Source: Urechis unicinctus
Lineage: Eukaryota > Annelida > Polychaeta > Xenopneusta > Urechidae
NCBI GenBank assembly: GCA_034190875.2
Contig: CM067344.1
Location: 15,045,649-15,109,648 of the forward strand
DNA length: 64,000 nucleotides
Reading direction: 5' to 3'
Part shown: in pieces, positions 32,687 through 46,500 of the stretch
Numbering within the stretch: the stretch's first letter is position 1
Layout: the number at the start of each line of letters is the position of its first letter
Program-made: the position numbers and the translations under genes
The notes under the pieces: generated by a model
The model's database searches: none
Told to the model about the DNA's origin: nothing
What the model saw: the letters and a program-made list of their open reading frames with translations, nothing else

Positions 32687-34991
32687 TTTAGCTGAACACG
32701 TGCTTTTGATATAAACCTGCGCACAGGGAATCTGATCTCATTGCCCATCTAGGTGACCAAACTCTTCATCTTTGCTACCAAATACGAAAACCGCTCTCTG
32801 GTGCCACCGAATGACAGTCTGGTTCAACATAGTAGTCTGCTTGTATGCTATAAACAGTTATAAATGTGCCGTGCATAATCTACGACTTAGGCGAATATGG
32901 GTAGTTATCAAAAAACAATTTACTATTTAATAATCTTGGAGTAACCCCACCGTAATCCACAGGCATCCCACGCATCAGCAGGTTAATCATTTGCGGCATA
33001 GCCCCGGGGGCATAGCAAGGTCGCGACTCCACAAAATACGTAAAATGGATAAAAGAGACTAACCCATGTATTCTAGTGTTCTTGTAGCTGTTTGATTTAT
33101 CATATGCTCATCCTGACAAATTACAGCCTTATAATCTTTAGTAGAATACAAGCTCTTTGGGATTAGCTGTTGAAGTGCAAGCCTCAGTAGTTTCCCTTGT
33201 GGACGGCTCTGGCTGCGCTGAAATCTTAACATTCGTTCTTTTCCAGGGCAGAGACATCTGACTGCAGATCGACTGCGCGCGAAGAACACCTGTTATTTGC
33301 TCTTCCAGGCTTCCAGGATTTATTAACTAGCTTGACTAACCTTCCATGCAGCTCGCAGAATCGACCGGTAGGCTAACCTGCTGTCAGTCTTTGAGGGTCG
33401 ATAGCGGGTAGGCGGTGTGTTGGCACAAGCAGGGTTTTTGATCCTGTTTTTATCTTCGTCAATGTAATACACTAAAACACAATAATGCCGATGGTTTGTC
33501 TATGTTTTCTTAATCTTACTCGCCCAAAAGACCGGTGGATTTCTGCCTGTATGACCGAGGATCACCGTATAGTTAAGTCGGGGATGGTGATGAGAGACGA
33601 GAGACGATTATTCGTAGGTCGCCGACGTTATTGTAGGTATCTGAGGGTTGATGTCCTGATAGATAATACCCGAGACTTAATATGAAGTTCTATTGCGCTT
33701 TATTTGCCTCCAATGACAGGCACGCTCTTTCTTAGTGTTCTGTGACTTGTTTAGTATTGCCTCGTCTATTTTCTGGGTTTCTCTCTCTGTATGGATCTTC
33801 TGTGTGTGTTTCTGTATATTCTCTTATTGTTTTCGTGTGTCTGATGCTGTCGTATTTAAAGTGAAAGCTGGGGGTGGCTTGATGTGGTGAGCTGTGATTG
33901 GCTAATCGGATGCTTGCGGTCATTCGACTGACTGAGCTTTAATTGGAGATCAAACGGGTCTATGTTAATTGTTATGGGAATTGACGAGATTCAAATGTTT
34001 ACTTCAAAGGGTTGTATTTACTAAACCGGTATTATTTAACTTGAAAGGATTTCAAAGGTAAATTGGACAACAATAAATCTGGTACGAGTGAAAAGGGGTG
34101 AATTTCATTTGCCTAAATTGGTTTAGTTTTCATGTCCGAAGTGGCCGAAAAGTTGTCTAACTGAAACTTTTGGGAGGAATGAAAGCCCACAAACACATTA
34201 TTCTACCATAGCGCCCACAATGTTTGGCATTAATGTGAGGGAAACTTCACAATATATTTCTATCTTGATGCATGATGGCTTCACAATGATACATCAGACA
34301 GATTCATCTGGGTGGGTATTTTATTGGGGGTGGGGTTTAAACCAGATCTCCTTAATACTACCCGTATATGTCTCTATTCAGTGGGTCCTAGCGTAAAACA
34401 GGTTCCGACTGAAAAGAGCTTCAATCTGTACGAGGGGTTATACATTCGCATAATACCTTGTACGACGGGGTACATAGTGGCCCTCGATATGGATCCGATC
34501 CATCACCCGACGCCACAAAAGAACGAGTTCATATGAATGTGCACAAGTGCGATCGCAAAATGTCGCTTCCAACTTAGCAACAACTACGGGTACCAGACAT
34601 TTCTGTCGCCATATGCGAGAACCGGACCGTTGTACGGGTGGTGGATCATCACGAAATCAACGACAATCATTTGCATTTCATGGAGATAACATCTGCTTCG
34701 TTGATTATTCAGGCATGCGCAATCGCATTCTTTTATTGTAAGACTAAATAGATGGAATTCCTTGTACGCAGGCTTATACCAAGTGTTTTTTAGTATTTTT
34801 GTGGTTGTTTGTTTATTCATATGTTGTTCCCTAAACGACAGCTTGGTTATCAGTTAGTAGTTCTCAGTAGTACATGCAATAAGCCGTTGTTGTGCTTGGA
34901 TTTGAACGAAGTGTTTTTGTGATATGGAGGAATTAATCCACAATTGACAAGAATAAGTGGTGTGTGGTTCATATTTGCCTGAGTGTATAGG
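32687..34991. other. Upstream flank of SLC16-like gene, no gene recognised
   Basis: Short open frames (33059-33289, 33485-33685, 33732-33923) show no recognisable domain or splice-supported continuation. Part may be 5' UTR or promoter of the transporter. A fragment of the MITE lies at 34422-34472. Confidence 0.5.
34422..34472 (+). mobile_element. Fragment of the GTACGACGGGG MITE
   Basis: AATCTGTACGAGGGGTTATA, then CATTCGCATAATACCTTGTA, then CGACGGGG, matching the middle of the full elements. No ends. Confidence 0.75.
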
Positions 34992-35029
34992 CAAAGAGTT
35001 TATAGCGTCGCGTAGCTATAAACTCTTTG
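34992..35029. repeat. Perfect 15-bp inverted repeat
   Basis: CAAAGAGTTTATAGC and its complement around an 8-base loop (GTCGCGTA); TATAGG lies outside both arms. Confidence 0.8.
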
Positions 35030-35162
35030 GTATAGGTGTGAAGTCTTGGATGGATCTACCAAAGACAAACATGAACGGTGAGAGTTTCGTGTCTTGGTCA
35101 GGGGTGTGACAGTATTGGAGTACCGCTCACTGGACTGTGTCGGTGTCGAGCCGACCATTCGG

Positions 35163-35452
35163 CCCGGGGGGGGGGGGGGCACTTGGCCTTATTCTGGATA
35201 GGGGTGTGCCGCGGGACCTCGAAAACCCGTACCCGTCGTACAAGGTCAAAATGGCCAAAAGCATACCCCGTCGTGAAAGGTATTATGCGAATGTATAACC
35301 CCTCGTACAGATTGAAGCTCAAAAACATACCCCGTCGTACAAGTATGAGGCCAAAAAACCCGTCGTACAAGTCAAGAGGCCGAAAAAACATACCCCGTCG
35401 CGCGGCACATATGTACTACCTCTATACCATTAAGTGCCCCCCCCCCCCCGGG
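35163..35452 (-). mobile_element. 290-bp MITE with G-run terminal inverted repeats, 8-bp TSD
   Basis: Begins CCCGGGGG(n)CACTT and ends AAGTGCCCC(n)GGG. It is flanked by CCATTCGG at 35155-35162 and 35453-35460, an exact 8-bp target duplication. Inside are about six spaced copies of GTACGACGGG(G)TATG or its complement. It has no coding capacity and is presumably mobilised by a transposase making 8-bp duplications (hAT and P families do). Orientation is opposite to the copy at 63103. Confidence 0.88.
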
Positions 35453-35809
35453 CCATTCGGGCACGTGTTGTTTGGCATCAGTCGCTTCGCTATCTTCACG
35501 CCAGTTTCAGTTTTCACGTTATGATTTAGTCCTGTCATAACGTTTAACAGCCATCAATCTGGCGTACAGATCCACGGCTGAAGCAGTCAACAAAACACGA
35601 CCCCGACAGCCATAACATGGCCGAATATATATTGTAAAAGTTTTTTTTTTTCCAATACCTCTTATAGGGAGGGTCATTGTGTTCAATATTATTTTATGGT
35701 GGAGAGCCATTTACTCAAGTAAAATACTTTCAACAACGAAGCGATATCGCGAAGGTGATTGATGAAGATGATACGTCATCCTTGAACAACTTACCTAAAG
35801 CCCAGGAGT

Positions 35810-37048
<1,239 letters not shown>

Positions 37049-37055
37049 ACTGAAA

Positions 37056-37280
37056 GTGGTCCTTTTGCTAGATTTGACTAGCAAAAGGACCACCCCCGCA
37101 CATTGCAAAAGGACCACAGTGGTCCTTTTGCAAGGTACGAGAGGTCCTTTTGTCATTGAAGTGGTCCTTTTGTCATATTGATGGTCCTTTTGTCAGAATT
37201 TATGGTGTTTTGTCTTATATTTATATTTATTTTCATCAGAATTTGATGATGGTCCTTTTGTCATATTATCGGTGTACTAT
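37056..37280. repeat. GGTCCTTTTG palindrome cluster
   Basis: 37056-37093 is a hairpin with 16-bp perfect arms (GTGGTCCTTTTGCTAG). 37103-37133 is a palindrome with 15-bp arms around one base. Then come at least four direct GGTCCTTTTGTCA copies. It abuts the GATA array. Confidence 0.85.
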
Positions 37281-37417
37281 GAAGGGGCATGTGTCGCAGG
37301 TTTTTTTTCAGAATACTTCTTCAATATGTTGCGAGCAGGTTTTCAAAGCACACACTTAAACCTATAGCACTAAACTCTTTATTTTCCCTTTATCCTTACA
37401 AAATATATACTTTGAAA

Positions 37418-37545
37418 TAATGAATGGGAGCCAAGTAAATAGCGCAATTAATACATATCATGACTTAAGGAAGCTGAACAATGAAAACTGTTCCACAAAT
37501 CCATCACACGCGCTAGAGGAGCCTTATGCAAACTTCGTTTAGTAT
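37418..37545. repeat. Left flank of satellite, diverged copy of 55330-55470
   Basis: On minus, both read ...CATAAGGCTCCTCT / AATAAAGCTTCTCT, then GTGATGGATTTGTG / TTGATGGATTTGTG, then GTTTTCATTGTTCAGCTTCC / GTTTTAATTGTTTGGCTTCC, then GAGCCAAGTAA on + in both. Confidence 0.6.
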
Positions 37546-40500
37546 TGTAACACATGTTGTAGGCAATAAACACAGCATATGCTGTACCTGTAGATGTTGC
37601 AGACATATTGTAGACTGTGTATACTGCATAAACTATGCATGTAGCGGCTGTAGATACGATGTACACTACATACACTGCATATACAATGTTGAAGACATGT
37701 TGTATATGCAGTGTATACTTCACATACTATGCCTGTAGAGGTTGTAGACATAATGAAGACAGCATATACGGCATATAATATGCCTATAGTAGTTATAGGT
37801 GTGTTGTAGACTGCATATACTATGCCTGTAGTTGTTGTACACATGGTGTAAACATATATACAGGATATACTATGCCTGTAGATATTGTAGACATGTTGTA
37901 GACAGTGTATACTGCATACACTATGCCTGTAGTTCCTGTACATACGGTGTACACTACATACAATGCTTATACAATGTTGTAGACATCTTGTAGACAGTGA
38001 ATACTGCATATACTATGCCTGTAGTTCCTGTACATACGGTGTACACTACATACAATGCATATACAATATTGTAGACATCTTGTAGACAGTGAATACTGCA
38101 TATACTATGCCTGTAGTTGTTGTAGACAATGTTTAAACAAAATTTAATACTTATGCTGTGCCTGTAGATGTTGTAGACACAATGAAGACAGAACATAAGG
38201 CATAAACTATGCATGTAGTTAATGTACACATGGTGTAAACTATATATACTAGATATACTATGCCCGAGATGTTGTAGACATGTTGTAGACAGTGAATACA
38301 GCATACACTATGCCTGTAGTTCTTGTAGATACGGTGTACACTACATACACTGCATATAAAATGCTGTAGATATGATGTAGAAATTGAATACTGCATATAT
38401 TATGGCTGTCGTTGTTGTGGGTGTTGTAGACAGCGTAACACTGCATATACTATGCATGCAATTGTTGTATACATGGTATAAACTATATACTAGATATACC
38501 ATGGCTGTAGATGTTGTAGATATGTTGTAGACAGTGTATACTGCATACACTATGCCTGAAGTTCCTGTAGATATGGTGTACATTACATGCACTGTATATA
38601 CAATATTGTAGACATGTGGTAGACAGTGAATACTGCATATACTATGCATGTAGTTGTTGTAGGTGTTGTAGGCAGCGTAACACAGCATATACTATGCCTG
38701 CAGTTGTTGTACACATGGTATAAACTATATATACTAGATAAACTATGCCTGTAGATGTTGTAGACATGTTGTAGACAGCATATACTGCATACACTATACC
38801 TGTAGTTCTTGTAGATACGGTGTACACTACATACACTGCAAATACAATACTATAGACATGTTTAAGACAGTGAATACTGCATATACTATGCCTGTAGTTG
38901 TTGTAAACATAATAAGGACAGAAAATGCGGCATATATTATGCCTGTAGTTGTTGTAGGTGTTGTAGACAGCGTAACACTTCATATACCATGCATGCAGTT
39001 GTTGTATACATGGTATAAACTATATATACTACATATACCATGGCTGTAGATGTTGTAGACATGTTTTAGACTATGTATACTGCATACACTATGCCTCTAG
39101 TTCTTGTAGATACGGTGTACACTACATACAATGCATATACAATGTTGTAGACATGTTGTAGACAGTGAATACTGCATATACCATGCTTGCAATTGTTGCA
39201 CACTTGGTATAAACTGTATATACTTGATATACTATGCATGTAGATGTTGTATACAAGATGTACACAGTGTATACTGCAGACGCTATGCCTGTAGTTCTTG
39301 TAGATACGGTGTACACTACATACAATGCATATACAATGTTGTAGACATGTTGTAGACAGTGAATACTGCATATACTATGCCTGCAGTTGTTGTATACATG
39401 GTATAAACTATATATACTAGATATACCATGGCTGTAGATGTTGTAGACATGTTGTAGACAGTGTATACTGCATACACTATGCCTGAAGTTCTTGTAGATA
39501 CGGTGTACACTACATACAATGCATATACGATGTTGTAGTCAGTGAATGCTGCATATTCTATGCATGTAGTCGTTGTAGGTGTTGTAGACAGCGTAACACT
39601 GCATACACGATGCCTGCAATTGTTGTACACATGGTGTGAACTATATATACTAGATATACTATGCCTGTAGATGTTATTGACATGTTGTAGACAATGTATA
39701 CTGCATACACTATGCCTGTAGTTCTTGTAGATACGTTGTACACTACATACACTGCATATACAATGTTGTTGATATCTTGTAGACTGTGAATACTGTATAT
39801 ACTATGCCTGTAGTTGTTTTAGACATTGTATAAACATCATTTACTACTTATGCTATGCCTTTAGATGTTGTAGACATAATGAAGACAGATAATACGTCAT
39901 ATACTATGCATGTAGTTGATGTAGACAGTGCATACTGCATACACTATGCCTGTTGTTCTTTTAGATGCGTCGTATACTGCAAACACTGCATATACAATGT
40001 TGTAGACATGTTGTTGACGGCGAATACTGTGTATACCATTCCTCTAGTTGTAGTAGACATCGGATAAACAACATTTCTACTTATGCTATGCCTGTAGATG
40101 TTGTTGACATAATGAAGTCACAACATTAGGTATACTATGTCTGTAGTTGTTTTAGGTGTGTAGTAGACAGTGAACACTGCATATACTATGCCTGCAGTTA
40201 TTATGCGCATGGTGTAGTTTTATGTTTACTGGATATACTTTGCCTGTAGTGATTGTAGAATCGGTGTACACTACATACACTGCATAAACAATGTTGTAGA
40301 CACGTTATTGACAGAGAATACTACATATACAATACCTATAGCTGTTGTAGGTGTTGCAGACAGCGTAACACTGCATATACTATGCCTGCAGTTGTTGTAC
40401 ACATGGTATAAACTGTATATACAAGATATACTATGCCTGTAGATGTTGTAGACATGTTGTACACAGTGTATACTGCATACGCTATGCCTGTAGTTCTTGT

Positions 40501-43500
40501 AGATACGGTGTACACTACATATAATGCATATACAATGTTGTAGACATGTTGTAGACAGTGAATACTGCATATACTATGCCTGCAGTTGTTGTATACTTGG
40601 TATAAACTATATATACTAGATAAACTATGCCTGTAGATGTTGTGGACATGTTGTAGACAGTGTATACTGCATACACTATACCTGTAGTTCTTGTAGATAC
40701 GGTGTACACTACATACACTGCATATACAATACTATAGACATGTTTTAGACAGTGAATACTGCATATACTATGCCTGTAGTTGCTGTAGACATAATAAGGA
40801 CAGAAAATGCGGCATATACTATGCCTGTAGTTGTTGTAGGTGTTGTAGACAGCGTAACACTGCATATACTATGCATGCAGTTGTTGTATACATGGTATAA
40901 ACTATATATACTAGATATATCATGACTGTAGATGATTTAGACATGTTGTAGACAGTGTATACTGCATACACTATACCTGTAGTTCATGTAGATACGGTGT
41001 ACACTACATACACTGCATATACAATACTATAGACATGTTTTAGACACTGAATACTGCATATACTATGCCTGTAGTTGTTGTAGACATAATAAGGACAGAA
41101 AATGCGGCATATACAATGCCTGTAGTTGTTGTAGGTGTTGTAGACAGCGTAACACTTCATATACCATGCATGAAGTTGTTGTATACATGGTAAAAACTAT
41201 ATATACTAGATATACCATGGCTGTAGATGTTGTAGACATGTTGTAGACAGTGTATACTGCATACACTATGCCTGAAGTTCTTGTAGATACGGTGTACACT
41301 ACATACACTGCATATACAATACTATAGACATGGTTTAGACAGTGAATACTGCATATACTATGCCTGTAGTTGTTTTAGACATAATAAGGACAGAAAATGC
41401 GGCATATTCTATGCCTGTAGTTGTTGTAGGTGTTTGTAGACAGCGTAACACTGCATATACCATGCATGCAGTTGATGTATACATGGTATAAACTATATAT
41501 ACTAGATATACCATGCCTGTAGATAATGTAGACATGTTGTAGACAGTGTATACTGCATACACTATGCCTGTTGTTCTTTTAGATGCGTCGTATACTGCAA
41601 ACACTGCATATACAATGTTGTAGACATGTTGTTGACGGCGTATACTGTATATACCATTCCTCTAGTTGTAGTAGACATCGGATAAACAATATTTCTACTT
41701 ATGCTATGCCTGTAGATGTTGTTGACACAATGAAGTCACAACATTAGGTATACTATGTCTGTAGTTGTTTTAGGTGTGTAGTAGACAGTGAACACTGCAT
41801 ATACTATGCCTGCAGTTATTATGCGCATAGTGTAGTTTATGTTTACTGGATATACTTTGCCTGTAGTGATTGTAGAATCGGTACACTACATACACTGCAT
41901 AAACAATGTTGTAGACACGTTATTGAGAGAGAATACTACATATACAATGCCTATAGCTGTTGTAGGTGTTGTAGACAGCGTAACACTGCATATACTATGC
42001 CTGCAGTAGTTGTACACATGGTATAAACTGTATATACTTGATATACTATGCATGTAGATGTTGTAGACATGTTGTACACAGTGTATACTGCAAACGCTAT
42101 GCCTGTAGTTCTTGTAGATACGGTGTACACTACATACAATGCATATACAATGTTGTAGACATGTTGTAGACAGTGAATACTGCATATACTATGCATGTAG
42201 TCGTTGTAGGTGTTGTAGATAGCGTAACACTGCATACACGATGCCTGCAATTGTTGTACACATGGTGTGAACTATATATACTAGATATACTATGCCTGTA
42301 GATGTTGTAGACATGTTGTAGACAGCATATACTGCATACACTATACCTGTAGTTCTTGTAGATACGGTGTACACTACATACACTGCAAATACAATACTAT
42401 AGACATGTTTAAGACAGTGAATACTGCATATACTATGCCTGTAGTTGTTGTAAACATAATAAGGACAGAAAATGCGGCATATATTATGCCTGTAGTTGTT
42501 GTAGGTGTTGTAGACAGCGTAACACTTCATATACCATGCATGCAGTTGTTGTATACATGGTATAAACTATATATACTACATATACCATGGCTGTAGATGT
42601 TGTAGACATGTTTTAGACTATGTATACTGCATACACTATGCCTCTAGTTCTTGTAGATACGGTGTACACTACATACAATGCATATACAATGTTGTAGACA
42701 TGTTGTAGACAGTGAATACTGCATATACCATGCTTGCAATTGTTGCACACTTGGTATAAACTGTATATACTTGATATACTATGCATGTAGATGTTGTATA
42801 CAAGATGTACACAGTGTATACTGCAGACGCTATGCCTGTAGTTCTTGTAGATACGGTGTACACTACATACAATGCATATACAATGTTGTAGACATGTTGT
42901 AGACAGTGAATACTGCATATACTATGCCTGTAGTTGTTGTAGACAGCGTAACACTACATATACTATGCCTGCAGTTGTTGTATACATGGTATAAACTATA
43001 TATACTAGATATACCATGGCTGTAGATGTTGTAGACATGTTGTACACAGTGTATACTGCATACACTATGCCTGAAGTTCTTGTAGATACGGTGTACACTA
43101 CATACAATGCATATACGATGTTGTAGTCAGTGAATGCTGCATATTCTATGCATGTAGTCGTTGTAGGTGTTGTAGACAGCGTAACACTGCATACACGATG
43201 CCTGCAATTGTTGTACACATGGTGTGAACTATATATACTAGATATACTATGCCTGTAGATGTTATTGACATGTTGTAGACAGTGTATACTGCATACACTA
43301 TGCCTGTAGTTCTTGTAGATACGTTGTACACTACATACACTGCATATACAATGTTGTTGATATCTTGTAGACTGTGAATACTGTAAATACTATGCCTGTA
43401 GTTGTTTTAGACATTGTATAAACATCATTTACTACTTATGCTATGCCTTTAGATGTTGTAGACATAATGAAGACAGATAATACGTCATATACTATGCATG

Positions 43501-46500
43501 TAGTTGTTGTAGACAGTGCATACTGCATACACTATGCCTGTTGTTCTTTTAGATGCGTCGTATACTGCAAACACTGCATATACAATGTTGTAGACATGTT
43601 GTTGACGGCGAATACTGTGTATACCATTCCTCTAGTTGTAGTAGACATCGGATAAACAACATTTCTACTTATGCTATGCCTGTAGATGTTGTTGACATAA
43701 TGAAGTCACAACATTAGGTATACTATGTCTGTAGTTGTTTTAGGTGTGTAGTAGACAGTGAACACTGCATATACTATGCCTGCAGTTATTATGCGCATGG
43801 TGTAGTTTATGTTTACTGGATATACTTTGCCTGTAGTGATTGTAGAATCGGTGTACACTACATACACTGCATAAACAATGTTGTAGACACGTTATTGACA
43901 GAGAATACTACATATACAATGCCTATAGCTGTTGTAGGTGTTGCAGACAGCGTAACACTGCATATACTATGCCTGCAGTTGTTGTACACATGGTATAAAC
44001 TGTATATACAAGATATACTATGCCTGTAGATGTTGTAGACATGTTGTACACAGTGTATACTGCATACGCTATGCCTGTAGTTCTTGTAGATACGGTGTAC
44101 ACTACATATAATGCATATACAATGTTGTAGACATGTTGTAGACAGTGAATACTGCATATACTATGCCTGCAGTTGTTGTATACTTGGTATAAACTATATA
44201 TACTAGATAAACTATGCCTGTAGATGTTGTGGACATGTTGTAGACAGTATATACTGCATACACTATACCTGTAGTTCTTGTAGATACGGTGTACACTACA
44301 TACACTGCATATACAATACTATAGACATGTTTTAGACAGTGAATACTGCATATACTATGCCTGTAGTTGCTGTAGACATAATAAGGACAGAAAATGCGGC
44401 ATATACTATGCCTGTAGTTGTTGTAGGTGTTGTAGACAGCGTAACACTGCATATACTATGCATGCAGTTGTTGTATACATGGTAAAAACTATATATACTA
44501 GATATACCATGGCTGTAGATGTTGTAGACATGTTGTAGACAGTGTATACTGCATACACTATGCCTGAAGTTCTTGTAGATACGGTGTACACTACATACAC
44601 TGTATATACAATACTATAGACATGGTTTAGACAGTGAATACTGCATATACTATGCCTGTAGTTGTTTTAGACATAATAAGGACAGAAAATGCGGCATATT
44701 CTATGCCTGTAGTTGTTGTAGGTGTTGTAGACAGCGTAACACTGCATATACCATGCATGCAGTTGATGTATACATGGTATAAACTATATATACTACATAT
44801 ACCATGGCTGTAGATGTTGTAGACATGTTTTAGACTATGTATACTGCATACACTATGCCTCTAGTTCTTGTAGATACGGTGTACACTACATACAATGCAT
44901 ATACAATGTTGTAGACATGTTGTAGACAGTGAATACTGCATATACCATGCTTGCAATTGTTGCACACTTGGTATAAAACTGTATATACTTGATATACTAT
45001 GCATGTAGATGTTGTATACAAGATGTACACAGTGTATACTGCAGACGCTATGCCTGTAGTTCTTGTAGATACGGTGTACACTACATACAATGCATATACA
45101 ATGTTGTAGACATGTTGTAGACAGTGAATACTGCATATACTATGCCTGTAGTTGTTGTAGACAGCGTAACACTACATATACTATGCCTGCAGTTGTTGTA
45201 TACATGGTATAAACTATATATACTAGATATACCATGGCTGTAGATGTTGTAGACATGTTGTACACAGTGTATACTGCATACACTATGCCTGAAGTTCTTG
45301 TAGATACGGTGTACACTACATACAATGCATATACGATGTTGTAGTCAGTGAATGCTGCATATTCTATGCATGTAGTCGTTGTAGGTGTTGTAGACAGCGT
45401 AACACTGCATACACGATGCCTGCAATTGTTGTACACATGGTGTGAACTATATATACTAGATATACTATGCCTGTAGATGTTATTGACATGTTGTAGACAG
45501 TGTATACTGCATACACTATGCCTGTAGTTCTTGTAGATACGTTGTACACTACATACACTGCATATACAATGTTGTTGATATCTTGTAGACTGTGAATACT
45601 GTAAATACTATGCCTGTAGTTGTTTTAGACATTGTATAAACATCATTTACTACTTATGCTATGCCTTTAGATGTTGTAGACATAATGAAGACAGATAATA
45701 CGTCATATACTATGCATGTAGTTGTTGTAGACAGTGCATACTGCATACACTACGCCTGTTGTTCTTTTAGATGCGTCGTATACTGCAAACACTGCATATA
45801 CAATGTTGTAGACATGTTGTTGACGGCGAATACTGTGTATACCATTCCTCTAGTTGTAGTAGACATCGGATAAACAACATTTCTACTTATGCTATGCCTG
45901 TAGATGTTGTTGACATAATGAAGTCACAACATTAGGTATACTATGTCTGTAGTTGTTTTAGGTGTGTAGTAGACAGTGAACACTGCATATACTATGCCTG
46001 CAGTTATTATGCGCATGGTGTAGTTTATGTTTACTGGATATACTTTGCCTGTAGTGATTGTAGAATCGGTGTACACTACATACACTGCATAAACAATGTT
46101 GTAGACACGTTATTGACAGAGAATACTACATATACAATGCCTATAGCTGTTGTAGGTGTTGCAGACAGCGTAACACTGCATATACTATGCCTGCAGTTGT
46201 TGTACACATGGTATAAACTGTATATACAAGATATACTATGCCTGTAGATGTTGTAGACATGTTGTACACAGTGTATACTGCATACGCTATGCCTGTAGTT
46301 CTTGTAGATACGGTGTACACTACATATAATGCATATACAATGTTGTAGACATGTTGTAGACAGTGAATACTGCATATACTATGCCTGCAGTTGTTGTATA
46401 CTTGGTATAAACTATATATACTAGATAAACTATGCCTGTAGATGTTGTGGACATGTTGTAGACAGTATATACTGCATACACTATACCTGTAGTTCTTGTA

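Noticed and set aside
35078..35524. 148-codon frame and similar ones at 29764 and 63158
   Set aside because: They read through the MITE; the repeated RRGM and YDG residues come from the GTACGACGGGG motif.
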